From the NCBI RefSeq assembly GCF_000513955.1, contig NZ_AZUZ01000019.1, positions 19,046-79,214 on the forward strand: DNA of 60,169 nt, read 5' to 3'. The DNA comes from Pseudoxanthomonas suwonensis J47 (lineage in GTDB: Bacteria > Pseudomonadota > Gammaproteobacteria > Xanthomonadales > Xanthomonadaceae). Shown piece by piece: positions 39,009 to 50,245 of the stretch (the first letter of the stretch is position 1; every line of letters begins with the position of its first letter). Position numbers and translations under genes: made by a program. Below the pieces are notes generated by a model. The model ran no database searches. It saw only the letters and a list, made by a program, of their open reading frames with translations, and was not told the origin of the DNA.

Positions 39009-40049
39009 TCATGCCATCGCGGGCGGTGGGGTTTCGTCCATCCAGAACGCGCGGTTCCCGCCCAGGCGCTTGGCCTCGTAGAGGGCGGCATCGGCGCGTG
39101 CGTACCAGTCGTTCCAGTCGCGTTCCGGCTCGACCAGGCAGGCGCCGACGCTGACCGGGCAGATCGTCGGCACCGCCTGCTGCAGCTTCAGCAGGCTGCG
39201 CGTGGTGGAGACGATGAACTCGGCGTAGCGCATGACCTCGTCGCGGCCCTGCGCCGAGACCAGCAGGCAGAACTCGTCGCCGCCGAGCCGGCAGGGCACG
39301 TCCTCGGCGCCGGCGACCGAACGCAGGATGCCGGCCACGTTCTGCAGCACGCGGTCGCCGACCAGGTGGCCGTGGTCGTCGTTGACCTGCTTGAAGCGGT
39401 CGCAGTCCACCAGCACCAGGCCCATCGGCTTGTCCATGCCCAGCCGGAGGCATTCCTGCACGTGCAGGGTCAGGCCGCGGCGGTTGTACAGGCCGGTGAG
39501 CTCGTCGGTGCGGATCAGCTCCTCGGTCTGGTTGAGCTGGTGGGTAGTGGCGTAGAGGTTGTCGAGGGCCGTTTCCAGGTCCTGGTTGCGGCGCCGCAGC
39601 TGGCGGATCAGGCCCTGCTCGTTGAGCACCACGCGGGTGATGGAGCGGCGCAGGAACTGCGCGACCAGCGCCGGGTCACGGTCGACCAGCTGCTGGAACT
39701 CGCCCTGGCCCAGTTCGTACAGGCGCCCGTCCTGGATGCAGACCGCGTCGGCGCTGCGGGTGTGCTCGCCGATCAGCAGGCCAAGCTCGCCGAAGAATTC
39801 CTGGGGGCCCAGCTGCTTGGTCGCCAGGTCGTTGCCGAAGTCCAGTTCGACCCGGCCGCTGGCGATGACATACATGAGTTCGCCGGGGTCGCCGCGGCGG
39901 AACAGGCGCTCGCCGGCCCGCATCGCCCGCTCGCGGCCGACCGCGGCGAACAGTCCGGCTTCGCACGCCGACAGGGTGGCGTTGCCGCCACCGGGTGCTT
40001 CCTGCTCCACTGTCTGGCGGATTTTGCGCGCCACGCCCTCACTGGACAT
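39009..40049 (-). CDS. cNMP-binding diguanylate cyclase
   Basis: This 346-residue protein couples a mononucleotide-binding domain to c-di-GMP synthesis. Residues about 25-140 are a Crp-type cyclic-nucleotide domain with the phosphate cassette FGELGLLIGEHTRSA (86-100). A coiled linker (about 143-178) leads to the GGDEF domain, with TDELTGLYNRRG at 181-192 and the active site GGDEF at 256-260. The inhibitory site, normally RxxD before the active site, reads GAED, so product inhibition is probably lost. The architecture equals XC_0249 of X. campestris, whose activity is reported to rise with cGMP. I chose the ATG at 40049, since the in-frame extension to 40229 is low-complexity. It leads the operon with the class III cyclase. 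Confidence 0.92.
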   Translation of the reverse strand: MSSEGVARKIRQTVEQEAPGGGNATLSACEAGLFAAVGRERAMRAGERLFRRGDPGELMYVIASGRVELDFGNDLATKQLGPQEFFGELGLLIGEHTRSADAVCIQDGRLYELGQGEFQQLVDRDPALVAQFLRRSITRVVLNEQGLIRQLRRRNQDLETALDNLYATTHQLNQTEELIRTDELTGLYNRRGLTLHVQECLRLGMDKPMGLVLVDCDRFKQVNDDHGHLVGDRVLQNVAGILRSVAGAEDVPCRLGGDEFCLLVSAQGRDEVMRYAEFIVSTTRSLLKLQQAVPTICPVSVGACLVEPERDWNDWYARADAALYEAKRLGGNRAFWMDETPPPAMA

Positions 40050-40089
40050 CCCGCGGCTCCCTGACCCGGCCCCCCCCAGGTGAACGCCG

Positions 40090-40118
40090 AGTATAGCATC
40101 GCGGCGGGCGGGGGTCAG
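40090..40118 (-). promoter_or_regulatory. Candidate promoter of the GGDEF-cyclase operon
   Basis: On the minus strand CTGACC (40118-40113) and TATACT (40095-40090) are 17 bases apart, in the only AT-rich patch upstream of the GGDEF start at 40049. Confidence 0.5.
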
Positions 40119-40407
40119 GGCGGCCAAGGCGGCGGCCTGGCGGGCCCGGGGATGGGCCAGGACCGGGGCCGGCGGCGCGCCGCGGCGCCTCTCCGGCACG
40201 CGCGTGCGGGGATTCTGGAAACGCTGCATGGGTGCCCTGCCAAGGCGCCGGCAGTGCCGGCCTCACCCTGCATAAGACGGAAACCGGCAGAAAAACGGCC
40301 GCGGCAGGGCCGCGGCCGTGGACAGACGCGGTTGCGCCCCCTCTCCCGGCGCAACCGCAGGGGCGACCGGTCCTCCCCCAAGGACCGGCCGCCCCCTTGG
40401 ACCGGGA
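40119..40407. other. Intergenic stretch between aceA and the signalling operon
   Basis: There is no gene in these 289 bases. They hold the aceA terminator (40291-40319) and a second hairpin near 40369-40388 (GGTCCT with AGGACC). The remainder is GC-rich without visible structure. Confidence 0.5.
40291..40319 (-). terminator. Rho-independent terminator of aceBA
   Basis: ACGGCCGCGGC (40295-40305) pairs with GCCGCGGCCGT (40309-40319). On the minus strand the stem runs into TTTTT (40295-40291). It lies about 90 bases past the aceA stop codon. Confidence 0.85.
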
Positions 40408-41703
<1,296 letters not shown>

Positions 41704-41779
41704 GGTGCTTCTCCGTGGGACGTCGTGTTGCTGCGGCTATGGCTGGATGCGCGGCCCGGGCACCCGGGCCGGGCGCGGA

Positions 41780-43462
<1,683 letters not shown>

Positions 43463-43505
43463 GGCGGGCTCCTACTGCTCGGTACGGATGCCCACGCTGC
43501 GCCGC

Positions 43506-43551
43506 GTCAAAGTATTTGACAACTAAGATATTGCAATGTAATTCATAAGAT
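43506..43551. promoter_or_regulatory. LysR-type operator and divergent promoter between aceB and lysR
   Basis: GTCAAA-GTA-TTTGAC (43506-43520) is a perfect palindrome that contains the LysR signature T-N11-A (43507-43519). A TTGACA -35 (43516-43521) overlaps its right arm. TAATTC (43539-43544), 17 bases on, may be the -10 for the regulator gene. TAAGAT repeats directly at 43524-43529 and 43546-43551, 22 bases apart, about two helical turns. The whole patch is strikingly AT-rich. Confidence 0.65.
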
Positions 43552-43578
43552 CAGCTAATAGGCTTGCACAACCATCCC

Positions 43579-44541
43579 ATGGCGCCGTCCGCAAGTCCGC
43601 GATTTCCCTACAAATCCGACAAGCTGAAGCCGCTGCGCGCGTTCTGCCAGACGGTCCGGCTGGGGTCGGTCTCGCGGGCCGCTGACGCGCTTTTCGTCAG
43701 CCAGCCGGCGATCACCCTGCAGTTGCAGGCGCTGGAACGGGACCTGGGCGTGCGCCTGCTGGAGCGCAACGGCCGGCGCCTGACCCCCACCCGCGAGGGC
43801 GAGGTCCTGTACGAGATGGCCCTGCCCCTGGTCGAACAGCTGGACAGGCTGGAGGCGGACTTCCAGGAGCGGGTCCGCGGCCTGGAGGCCGGCGAGCTGA
43901 AGATCGCCGCCAACAGCTCGACCATCCTCTACCTGCTGCCGAAGATCGTGGAGGCCTTCCGCGCCCGCCACCCCGAGGTGCGCCTGGCCCTGCACAACGT
44001 GGTCACCGGCGAAGGCACCGAGCTGCTCCGCGAGGACGCGGTGGACCTGGTGGTCGGCACCCTGCTCGACGTCCCGGCCGACCTCAGCTACGAGGCCGCC
44101 TACCGCTTCGAGCAGCTGCTGGTCGCCCCGCCCGGCCATCCGCTGTTGCGCAAGCCGCGGCTGGAGCTGGCCGACCTGGCCGAGTACCCGCTGATCCTGC
44201 CGCCGAAGCGGCAGATCACCTGGCGCCTGGTCGACCTGGTGCTGCAGCAGAACCGGGTGCCGTACACGGTGGCGCTGGAGGTCAGCGGCTGGGACGTGAT
44301 CAAGCAGTACGTGGCGATGGGCATGGGCATCTCGATCGTGCCGTCGATCTGCCTGGGCGAAGGCGACCGCGACCGCCTGGCCTCGCGCTCGCTGTCGGCG
44401 TTCTTCCCCTCGCGCAGCTACGGCGTGGTAGTGCGCAAGGGCCGCGTGCTGTCGCCGCAGGCGCGCGCCTTCATCGCCCTGATCAAGCCCGACCTGCTGG
44501 CCCCGCGCGAGTACGACCAGGCGGGGCATTCGGAGCGCTAG
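43579..44541 (+). CDS. LysR-family regulator of the glyoxylate shunt
   Basis: This 320-residue regulator has an N-terminal winged helix-turn-helix (about 15-75, FCQTVRLGSVSRAADALFVSQPAITLQLQALERDLGVRLL). The effector domain starts near residue 100 (GELKIAANSSTILYLLPKIV) and is CysB-like in outline. It lies divergent from aceB with 116 bases between, the usual position for an autoregulated LysR gene that controls its neighbour. The inducer is unknown, and glyoxylate or acetyl-CoA-related signals are guesses from context. I use the ATG at 43579. A TTG at 43564 would add five residues. Confidence 0.92.
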   Translation: MAPSASPRFPYKSDKLKPLRAFCQTVRLGSVSRAADALFVSQPAITLQLQALERDLGVRLLERNGRRLTPTREGEVLYEMALPLVEQLDRLEADFQERVRGLEAGELKIAANSSTILYLLPKIVEAFRARHPEVRLALHNVVTGEGTELLREDAVDLVVGTLLDVPADLSYEAAYRFEQLLVAPPGHPLLRKPRLELADLAEYPLILPPKRQITWRLVDLVLQQNRVPYTVALEVSGWDVIKQYVAMGMGISIVPSICLGEGDRDRLASRSLSAFFPSRSYGVVVRKGRVLSPQARAFIALIKPDLLAPREYDQAGHSER

Positions 44542-44616
44542 GTCCGCGTGTGGCGACGCCGCGCCGGGCAGCGCCCCGGTCGGCCGTGTCGTGCCACAGG
44601 CCGCCGGCCCGGGCGG

Positions 44617-44772
44617 TCAGGTTTCCTTCTTCGGCGCGGGAGCCGGCTTCTTCTCCGGCGGCGTTGCCTTGCCGTCGAGGCGGAGGCCGTAGTGGTGGTC
44701 GTACTCGTAGGTCCGGCGCCGTGCCGCCGGCCTGTCGCCGGCCGGGGCGGCTTTCCTGGGCGGGCTGGCCAT
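44617..44772 (-). CDS. Small basic hypothetical protein
   Basis: This 51-residue protein starts at 44772 behind a near-perfect ribosome-binding site (GAGGAGG, 6 bases upstream), which is why I call it real. It is rich in Pro, Lys and Ala, with a central aromatic patch RRTYEYDHHYGLRLDG and a Lys-rich end. It has no membrane segment and no Cys. It lies 82 bases downstream of the signal peptidase gene on the same strand. I do not recognise a family. Confidence 0.65.
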   Translation of the reverse strand: MASPPRKAAPAGDRPAARRRTYEYDHHYGLRLDGKATPPEKKPAPAPKKET

Positions 44773-44854
44773 GGGTCCTCCTCTCGTCGCGTCCTGGCCG
44801 GCGCGCGCCGGCTCCAGGATCAACGGCGGTTCCGGCGACGCCGGGCCAGCCGGG

Positions 44855-45496
44855 TCAGAGCCGCTGCCAGCCCAGGCCCTCGCCGCGGCGCCAGTACACC
44901 GCCACCGCGCGGCCGTAGATCGCGTCGGCATCGACGAAGCCGAAGTAGCGGCCGTCGAGGCTGTCGCCGCGGTGGTCGCCCAGCACCAGCACCTTGCCCT
45001 CGGGCACCACCACGCCGGGGATGTCGGGACCGCCACCATCGGCCAGGTCGAGCCAGGCAGTGCGCGCGCCGAACATTTCCGGACCCTCGCCGCGCTCGGC
45101 GTCGGCCGCCAGCGGCTGGCCGTTGATGGTCAGGCGGCCGTTACGCAGCACCACGCGGTCGCCGGCCACGGCGACCACGCGCTTGATCAGGCGCGCGCCG
45201 TCACCCGGCGAGTCGAACACGGCCACGTCGCCGCGCTGCGGCACGTCGCGCTCCAGCAGCACCATCCGGGTGAACGGCACCCGCAGCCCGTAGGCGCTCA
45301 TGTCGACCACCACCCGGTCGCCCGGCGCCAGGGTCGGCTGCATCGAGCCGCTGGGTACGTAGTAGTGGTTGGCGAACGAGGCGCGCGCGGTGCCCAGCAG
45401 GAGCAGCATCGCCACGATCGGCAGCGCCTCGCGGCGCAGCCACGAGCGCACGCGGAACGCGCGGGTTCCGCCATCCTTCGTCTGCGTTGTTTCCAT
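44855..45496 (-). CDS. lepB: Signal peptidase I, short form
   Basis: This inner-membrane serine protease removes signal peptides from exported proteins. It is 213 residues with one membrane segment (about 23-42, EALPIVAMLLLLGTARASFA). The catalytic Ser51 lies in VPSGSMQPT, the general-base Lys105 in RLIKRVVAV, and the late GDHRGDSLDGRYFG box is intact. E. coli LepB is 324 residues with two membrane segments, so this is probably an additional, Gram-positive-like short copy rather than the essential one next to lepA. The ATG at 45496 precedes the conserved core directly. Its preferred substrates are unknown. Confidence 0.93.
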   Translation of the reverse strand: METTQTKDGGTRAFRVRSWLRREALPIVAMLLLLGTARASFANHYYVPSGSMQPTLAPGDRVVVDMSAYGLRVPFTRMVLLERDVPQRGDVAVFDSPGDGARLIKRVVAVAGDRVVLRNGRLTINGQPLAADAERGEGPEMFGARTAWLDLADGGGPDIPGVVVPEGKVLVLGDHRGDSLDGRYFGFVDADAIYGRAVAVYWRRGEGLGWQRL

Positions 45497-45596
45497 CGCC
45501 GGCCTCCGGGGTTCCAGGGCCCACGCTAGCGCCGCCCCGCCCGCCGATCCATATGACCGATGGCAGGGCCCCCGGAGCCGTCGCCGCCGGCCCGCG

Positions 45597-45977
45597 CTAG
45601 CGCACCTCTTCCACCAGTCCGACGAGGTTGCCGTCCGGATCGCGCAGGAACGCGGTCCACAGCTCGTGGTCGGGCATGCGCGCGGCCAGCTGCGGCTCGC
45701 GCTCGCCCGTGGCCCCGCGGGCCAGCATCGCCGCATGGGTGGCGACGATGTCGTGCACGCGGAAGTACAGGATCGAGTTGGCACCCACGGCGCCGGCGCC
45801 CTGCGGCGTGGTCAGCATGATCCGCACCCCGTCGGCATCGAGGAAGGCCAGCCCGGGCCCGGCGCGGAACAGGACCGGCAGCCCGAGCACGTCGCGGTAG
45901 AAGCCCAGGGCAAGGTCGACGTCCGCCACGGTCACCGCGACCTGGCGGATGCCGTGCACGCCATTGCCGGTGTCCAT
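45597..45977 (-). CDS. VOC (glyoxalase/bleomycin-resistance) family protein
   Basis: This 126-residue protein has the paired beta-alpha-beta-beta-beta units of the vicinal oxygen chelate fold: IRQVAVTVADVDLALGFYRDVLGLPVLF at the start and YFRVHDIVATHAAMLARGA in the second half, ending FLRDPDGNLVGLVEEV. Possible metal ligands are few, since the usual His near the N terminus is Gln or Val, so catalytic activity is uncertain. It follows the sugar dehydrogenase gene by 11 bases and is likely in its operon. The substrate is unknown. Confidence 0.88.
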   Translation of the reverse strand: MDTGNGVHGIRQVAVTVADVDLALGFYRDVLGLPVLFRAGPGLAFLDADGVRIMLTTPQGAGAVGANSILYFRVHDIVATHAAMLARGATGEREPQLAARMPDHELWTAFLRDPDGNLVGLVEEVR

Positions 45978-45988
45978 GCCCGCCGCCG

Positions 45989-47113
45989 TCAGGAACGCGG
46001 CTCGAGCCGGAACAGCCGGCCCTGCGCGCCGCGGGTGCCGTCTTCCAGCAGCCAGATCGTGCCGTCCGGGCCCTGCTCGACCTCGCGGATGCGCGTGCCC
46101 ATGTCGAAGCGCTCGGCCTCGCGCGCGCGGTCACCGTCGAAGGCCACCCGCACCAGGCTCTGCGAGGACAGGCCGCCGATCAGGCCGCTGCCGGTCCAGC
46201 CCGGGTAACGGTCGCCGCTGTAGATGACGAAGCCGGCCGGCGAGATCACCGGCGTCCAGCTCACCACCGGCGCACGGTACTGCGGCTGGGTCGAGTGGTC
46301 CGGGATCGGCTTGCCGTCGTAGTGGTCGCCCTCGGAGACGATCGGATAGCCGTAGTTGACGCCCTTTTCGATCAGGTTGAGTTCGTCGCCGCCCTTCGGA
46401 CCCATCTCGTGCACCCACAGCCGGCCATCGCCGTCGAAGGCGATGCCGAGCATGTTGCGGTGGCCCAGCGACCACACCTGGGCGGCGATCTCGCCCTGCC
46501 CGGCGAACGGGTTGTCCGGCGGCACGCTGCCGTCGTCGCGCAGGCGCACGATCTTGCCCATGTTCGAACCCATGTCCTGCGCCGGATCGAACTTCTGCCG
46601 CTCGCTGGAGGTGATCCACAGCATGCCGTCGCGGTCGAAGGCGATGCGGTGGCCGTAGTGGCCCTGGCCGGCGACCTTGGGGAACTGGCGCCAGATCACC
46701 TGCAGGTCCTCCAGCGCATTGGCCTCGAGGTCCAGGCGCGCACGCGCGACCGCGGCCCCGGCGGTGTCGCCCTCGCCCGGCTCGGCGAAGCTGAGGTAGA
46801 CCCAGCCGTTCTCCGCGAACCGCGGATGCAGCACGACGTCGCCGAGCCCGCCCTGCCCGCCGTAGGCGACCTCGGGCACGCCGGCGACCTTCGTGCGCCC
46901 GCCGGTTTCCGTATCGACCACCAGCAGGCGCCCGGCCTTCTCGCTGACCAGCAGGCGGCCGTCGGGCAGGAAGGTCATCGCCCAGGGCTCCTCGAAACGC
47001 GCGACTTCCTGCTCGACGAAGGGCTTGGCGGCCGGCGCCGGCTGCGCCTGCACGGTGGTGGCGATGGCCAGCAGCAGGGCGGAAACGGAAGCGGTCAGGA
47101 CGGAGGTGCGCAT
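45989..47113 (-). CDS. PQQ-dependent aldose sugar dehydrogenase (YliI-like)
   Basis: This 374-residue secreted protein starts with a signal peptide (about 1-23, [11 protein letters not shown]). It has the six-bladed propeller of soluble glucose/aldose dehydrogenases: [84 protein letters not shown] and [15 protein letters not shown]. The His-Arg and Asn-Tyr-Gly-Trp/Tyr signatures that hold PQQ look kept. It would oxidise aldoses in the periplasm if PQQ is available. No PQQ synthesis genes are in the window. I chose ATG 47113, and an ATG three codons upstream is possible. Confidence 0.9.
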   Translation of the reverse strand: MRTSVLTASVSALLLAIATTVQAQPAPAAKPFVEQEVARFEEPWAMTFLPDGRLLVSEKAGRLLVVDTETGGRTKVAGVPEVAYGGQGGLGDVVLHPRFAENGWVYLSFAEPGEGDTAGAAVARARLDLEANALEDLQVIWRQFPKVAGQGHYGHRIAFDRDGMLWITSSERQKFDPAQDMGSNMGKIVRLRDDGSVPPDNPFAGQGEIAAQVWSLGHRNMLGIAFDGDGRLWVHEMGPKGGDELNLIEKGVNYGYPIVSEGDHYDGKPIPDHSTQPQYRAPVVSWTPVISPAGFVIYSGDRYPGWTGSGLIGGLSSQSLVRVAFDGDRAREAERFDMGTRIREVEQGPDGTIWLLEDGTRGAQGRLFRLEPRS

Positions 47114-47193
47114 GGTGGGCATCCCGGAAGTTGAAGACGCACGGATGCTACCTGCTGCGGGTAAGCGCGTCGTGAGCGCGACGCGCGGCGCGC

Positions 47194-48621
47194 TCAGCGG
47201 CGTTCGCGCAGCCGGGCGAACGCGTCCAGCGCGTCCTGCCTGCCGGCGGCCAGCTCGACCTGCGGTCGCGACGGGTAATCCGGTGCGAAGCGGCGCAGCA
47301 GCTCCGGATGCTCCCACGGCGCGAAGCGCGTCGCGGCCGGCAGTGCCGCCAGTTCCGGCACCCAGCGCGCGATGTAGGCGCCGTCCGGATCGAAGCGGCG
47401 CGCCTGCAGCACCGGGTTGAACACGCGGAAGTACGGCGCCGCGTCCACGCCGGTGCCAGCGGTCCACTGCCAGCCCTGGGTGTTGTTGGCCAGGTCGGCG
47501 TCGACCAGCGTGTCCCAGAACCAGCGCGCGCCGTGTCGCCAGTGCACGCGCAGGTGCTTGGTGAGCCAGCTGGCGACGATCATGCGCACGCGGTTGTGCA
47601 TCCAGCCGGTATGCCACAGCTCGCGCATGCCGGCGTCGATGATCGGCACGCCGGTGCGGCCGCGGCGCCACGCCTCCAGCCGCGCCGGCGATGGCGGCGC
47701 CCACTGGAAGCCGGCGAAGCGCGGGTCGAGGTCCTGGTCGGCCGCATGCGGATGGTGGTGCAGCACGTGGTGGGCGAACTCGCGCCAGCCCAGTTCGGCG
47801 AGGAAGCGTTCGCGCCCGGCCGGATCGCCACTGGTGGCCTCCAGCACCGCGCCGGCAACGCGCGCCACCGAGACCTCGCCGAAATGCAGGTGCGGCGACA
47901 GCCGCGAGGTGCCTTCCAGGTCGGCGCGGTCGCGCGCATCGGCGTAGCCGTCCAGCACCTGTGCGACGAACTTCGCCAGCGCCTGCCGCGCGCCGGCTTC
48001 GCCCGGAGTGAAGCGTTGCCAGAAGCCCGCGTCCCACGCCGGCCGTGGCGCCGCGATCACGCCATCGAGCTCGACCCCGTGCGGCGCGCCGGCCTCGTCC
48101 GGCGACGGCAGCCTTGCCGGTGCATCCCAGAGCCGCGGCGTGCGCCAGGCCGCGCGCGCCGCCTTCCAGAACGGCGTGTACACGCGGTACGGATCGCCCT
48201 GCTTCGTCGCCACGTCCCAGGGCTCGAACAGCAGCGCGCCGTTGAAGCTCTCCGCATGCAGGCGGGCTTCGCGCAACGCGCGCTTGATCCGCGCGTCGCG
48301 TTGTTCGACTGCCGGCTCGTAGCGGCGCGTCCACAGCACCGCCTCGGCGCCGGTGAGCGCGGCCAGCGCCTGCAGCGTGCCCAGGGTCGGGCCGTGCAGC
48401 AGGACCAGGCGCGAGCCGCGGCGCTCGAGTTCCGCCGCCAGCGCGGCCAGCGAGCGCCGCCGCCACGCTTCGGACGCGGCGCCCGGCGCCCATTCGCCTT
48501 CCTCGGCAGGCGCGTGGATGTAGACGGGGATCGGCAGCCAGCCACGGTCGAGCGCGGCACGCAGGGCCGGCTGGTCGTCCAGGCGCAGGTCGTCGCGGAA
48601 CCAGACCAGGGCGGCCGCCAT
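47194..48621 (-). CDS. phrB: Deoxyribodipyrimidine photo-lyase
   Basis: This light-driven class I CPD photolyase of 475 residues repairs UV pyrimidine dimers. The N-terminal alpha/beta domain ([24 protein letters not shown]) binds the antenna cofactor. The helical FAD domain has [14 protein letters not shown] (near residue 222), [36 protein letters not shown] and [18 protein letters not shown] with the FAD and electron-transfer residues. The C terminus matches the proteobacterial group. Only 12 bases separate its start from the acyltransferase gene stop, suggesting one transcript. Confidence 0.95.
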   Translation of the reverse strand: MAAALVWFRDDLRLDDQPALRAALDRGWLPIPVYIHAPAEEGEWAPGAASEAWRRRSLAALAAELERRGSRLVLLHGPTLGTLQALAALTGAEAVLWTRRYEPAVEQRDARIKRALREARLHAESFNGALLFEPWDVATKQGDPYRVYTPFWKAARAAWRTPRLWDAPARLPSPDEAGAPHGVELDGVIAAPRPAWDAGFWQRFTPGEAGARQALAKFVAQVLDGYADARDRADLEGTSRLSPHLHFGEVSVARVAGAVLEATSGDPAGRERFLAELGWREFAHHVLHHHPHAADQDLDPRFAGFQWAPPSPARLEAWRRGRTGVPIIDAGMRELWHTGWMHNRVRMIVASWLTKHLRVHWRHGARWFWDTLVDADLANNTQGWQWTAGTGVDAAPYFRVFNPVLQARRFDPDGAYIARWVPELAALPAATRFAPWEHPELLRRFAPDYPSRPQVELAAGRQDALDAFARLRERR

Positions 48622-48633
48622 GCGCGTGCTCCG

Positions 48634-49251
48634 TTACCCGGCCTCGTATCCGGTCCCGCGGTTCTTGCCCTGCCACGGGCGGTACCACTCGCGCACCGCG
48701 GCCATGTCCGCCTCCATGTCGCCGGTGGTGTGGAACAGCGGGCCGAAGCCGATGATCCGTTCCGGGTAGTGGAAGTAAGTCATCAGCACTGGCACCTGCG
48801 CGCCGTCGGCGATCTTCCAGAAGCCGCGCTTCCATTCCTTGACCGGGCTGCGCGTGCCTTCCGGCGCGACCACGAACCACATCCGCTGGCTGTTGCGCAC
48901 CAGTTCGGTGGCCTGCTCGACAATGCCCTGCGGACGGCTGCGGTCCACCGGGATCACGCCGAGCCGGTGCAGCACGATCGACAGCGGCCACCAGAACAGC
49001 TGGGCCTTGCCGAGCACGCGGATGTCCACCCCCAGCGCCATCTTCGCGGCCATGCCCCAGATCCCGTCCCAGTTGGACGAGTGCGGCGCGGCGATCACCA
49101 CCAGTCGCGACACCGGCGGGATGGTGCCGACCACGCGCCAGCCGCCCAGGCGCAGCACGGTGCGGCCGAGCCAGCGGCTGAAACGGTAGCGCGGCGGCAG
49201 CTGCGGCATCTCCGCCGGGATTTCCGGCAGCAGGGAAACGTCTTCGCTCAT
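48634..49251 (-). CDS. PlsC-like lysophospholipid acyltransferase
   Basis: This 205-residue acyltransferase carries the catalytic HX4D motif as HSSNWD near residue 55, and the acceptor-binding EGTRSP (near residue 131) matches block III. Block II-like VIPVDRS is also present. One amphipathic helix lies near the N terminus, so it probably sits at the inner membrane. The family transfers fatty acids onto lysophosphatidic acid or related lipids, but this short subgroup is not assigned to a pathway. The ATG at 49251 lies one base after the arfB stop, which implies coupling. A longer frame to 49386 is arfB sequence in another phase. Confidence 0.9.
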   Translation of the reverse strand: MSEDVSLLPEIPAEMPQLPPRYRFSRWLGRTVLRLGGWRVVGTIPPVSRLVVIAAPHSSNWDGIWGMAAKMALGVDIRVLGKAQLFWWPLSIVLHRLGVIPVDRSRPQGIVEQATELVRNSQRMWFVVAPEGTRSPVKEWKRGFWKIADGAQVPVLMTYFHYPERIIGFGPLFHTTGDMEADMAAVREWYRPWQGKNRGTGYEAG

Positions 49252-49252
49252 G

Positions 49253-49684
49253 TCAGTCCCAGTTGCGCGTGCTGCGCCCGCGCTTGATCTCGGCGCGTTC
49301 GCGCTTGCCCTGCAGCCGGCGCTGCCTGGACGCGCGGGTCGGTTTGGTTTCGATGCGCCGCTTCGGCACGGCCAGGCCGGCGGCAATGAACGCGGCCAGC
49401 CGCTCGCGCGCGTCCTGGCGGTTGCGGTCCTGGGTGCGGAAGCGCTGCGCGTCGATCACCAGCACGCCGTCGTCGGTCAGCCGGCGGTCGCGGCGGGCGA
49501 GCAGGCGTTCGCGCAGCGGCTCCGGCAGCGAGGGCGAACCGGCGATGTCGAAACGCAGCTCGACCGCGCTGGAGACCTTGTTCACGTTCTGCCCGCCGGC
49601 GCCGCTGGCGCGCACGAAACGCTCGACGATCTCCGCTTCCGGGATCGCCAGCGTAGGGGTGACCTGGATGGCGTCCGCGGGCAT
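49253..49684 (-). CDS. arfB: Peptidyl-tRNA hydrolase ArfB (YaeJ)
   Basis: This 143-residue rescue factor frees ribosomes stalled on mRNA without a stop codon. The release-factor GGQ motif occurs in ASGAGGQNVNKVSSAVELRF (Gly-Gly-Gln at residues 30-32). The basic C-terminal tail (about 105-143, TKPTRASRQRRLQGKRERAEIK) enters the mRNA channel in known structures. The length is typical. It is the first gene of a minus-strand group with the acyltransferase and photolyase genes and is divergent from the DUF2059 gene with 63 bases between. Confidence 0.95.
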   Translation of the reverse strand: MPADAIQVTPTLAIPEAEIVERFVRASGAGGQNVNKVSSAVELRFDIAGSPSLPEPLRERLLARRDRRLTDDGVLVIDAQRFRTQDRNRQDARERLAAFIAAGLAVPKRRIETKPTRASRQRRLQGKRERAEIKRGRSTRNWD

Positions 49685-49747
49685 GGCAGGATTGTACGGG
49701 AGCCGGGCGGCATCCCGCCGTGCCCGGCCCATGGCCAAGGAGGACCC

Positions 49748-50245
49748 ATGCGCTACCGGAAAGTGATCGCCCTGACCCTCTCCCTGCTCCTGCCCGGCCT
49801 GGCCTGGGCCGCGCCGCCCAGCGAGGAGCAGATCGCACGGCTGCTGCAGCTCACCGATGCGCAACGCCAGACCGAAGCGATGTGGATACAAATGGAAGCG
49901 CAGATCCAGGCCATGGCGGAGAGCATGCTGCCGCCAGACGCGACGCCGGAGGAACACGCATCGGTGGCCCGCGCCCTCGAGACCACGCTGGGTCCCCTGC
50001 GAAGGCTGCTCACCTGGGAAAAGACACGCGCGCTCCACGTGGAGATGTACCAGAAGACCTACGAGGCCGAGGACGTGGAGGCGATCATCGCCTTCTACGA
50101 GACGCCGGCCGGGCAGCGCCTGCTGGAACGGCAGCCGCTGCTGATGCAGAACCTGATGGAGGCGAGCCAGAGGACGATCCAGCCGGAACTGGAGCGCCTC
50201 CGCGAAGAGATGGCCAGGTTCTCCGCCGAACGCCGCAGGCCCTAG
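49748..50245 (+). CDS. Secreted DUF2059-like protein
   Basis: This 165-residue protein begins with a signal peptide (about 1-21, ALTLSLLLPGLAWA). An all-helical domain follows (EEQIARLLQLTDAQRQTEAMW and MYQKTYEAEDVEAIIAFYETPAGQRLL) whose second half matches the DUF2059 pattern of a helix pair with F-Y-x-T-P-x-G. It is probably periplasmic. AGGAGG lies 6 bases before the ATG. Its stop overlaps the stop of truC on the other strand by four bases. The function is not known. Confidence 0.88.
   Translation: MRYRKVIALTLSLLLPGLAWAAPPSEEQIARLLQLTDAQRQTEAMWIQMEAQIQAMAESMLPPDATPEEHASVARALETTLGPLRRLLTWEKTRALHVEMYQKTYEAEDVEAIIAFYETPAGQRLLERQPLLMQNLMEASQRTIQPELERLREEMARFSAERRRP

Noticed and set aside
34548-40064. 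A continuous 1838-codon plus-strand frame
   Set aside because: It is antisense to sagB-like, cyclase and GGDEF genes, is full of Arg, Ala, Gln and His, and shows no family motifs. It exists because the opposite frame is GC-rich at third positions.
45989-48991. A 1000-residue protein joining the photolyase region and the sugar dehydrogenase
   Set aside because: The first two thirds are an off-frame reading of phrB. The real protein begins with the signal peptide at 47113.
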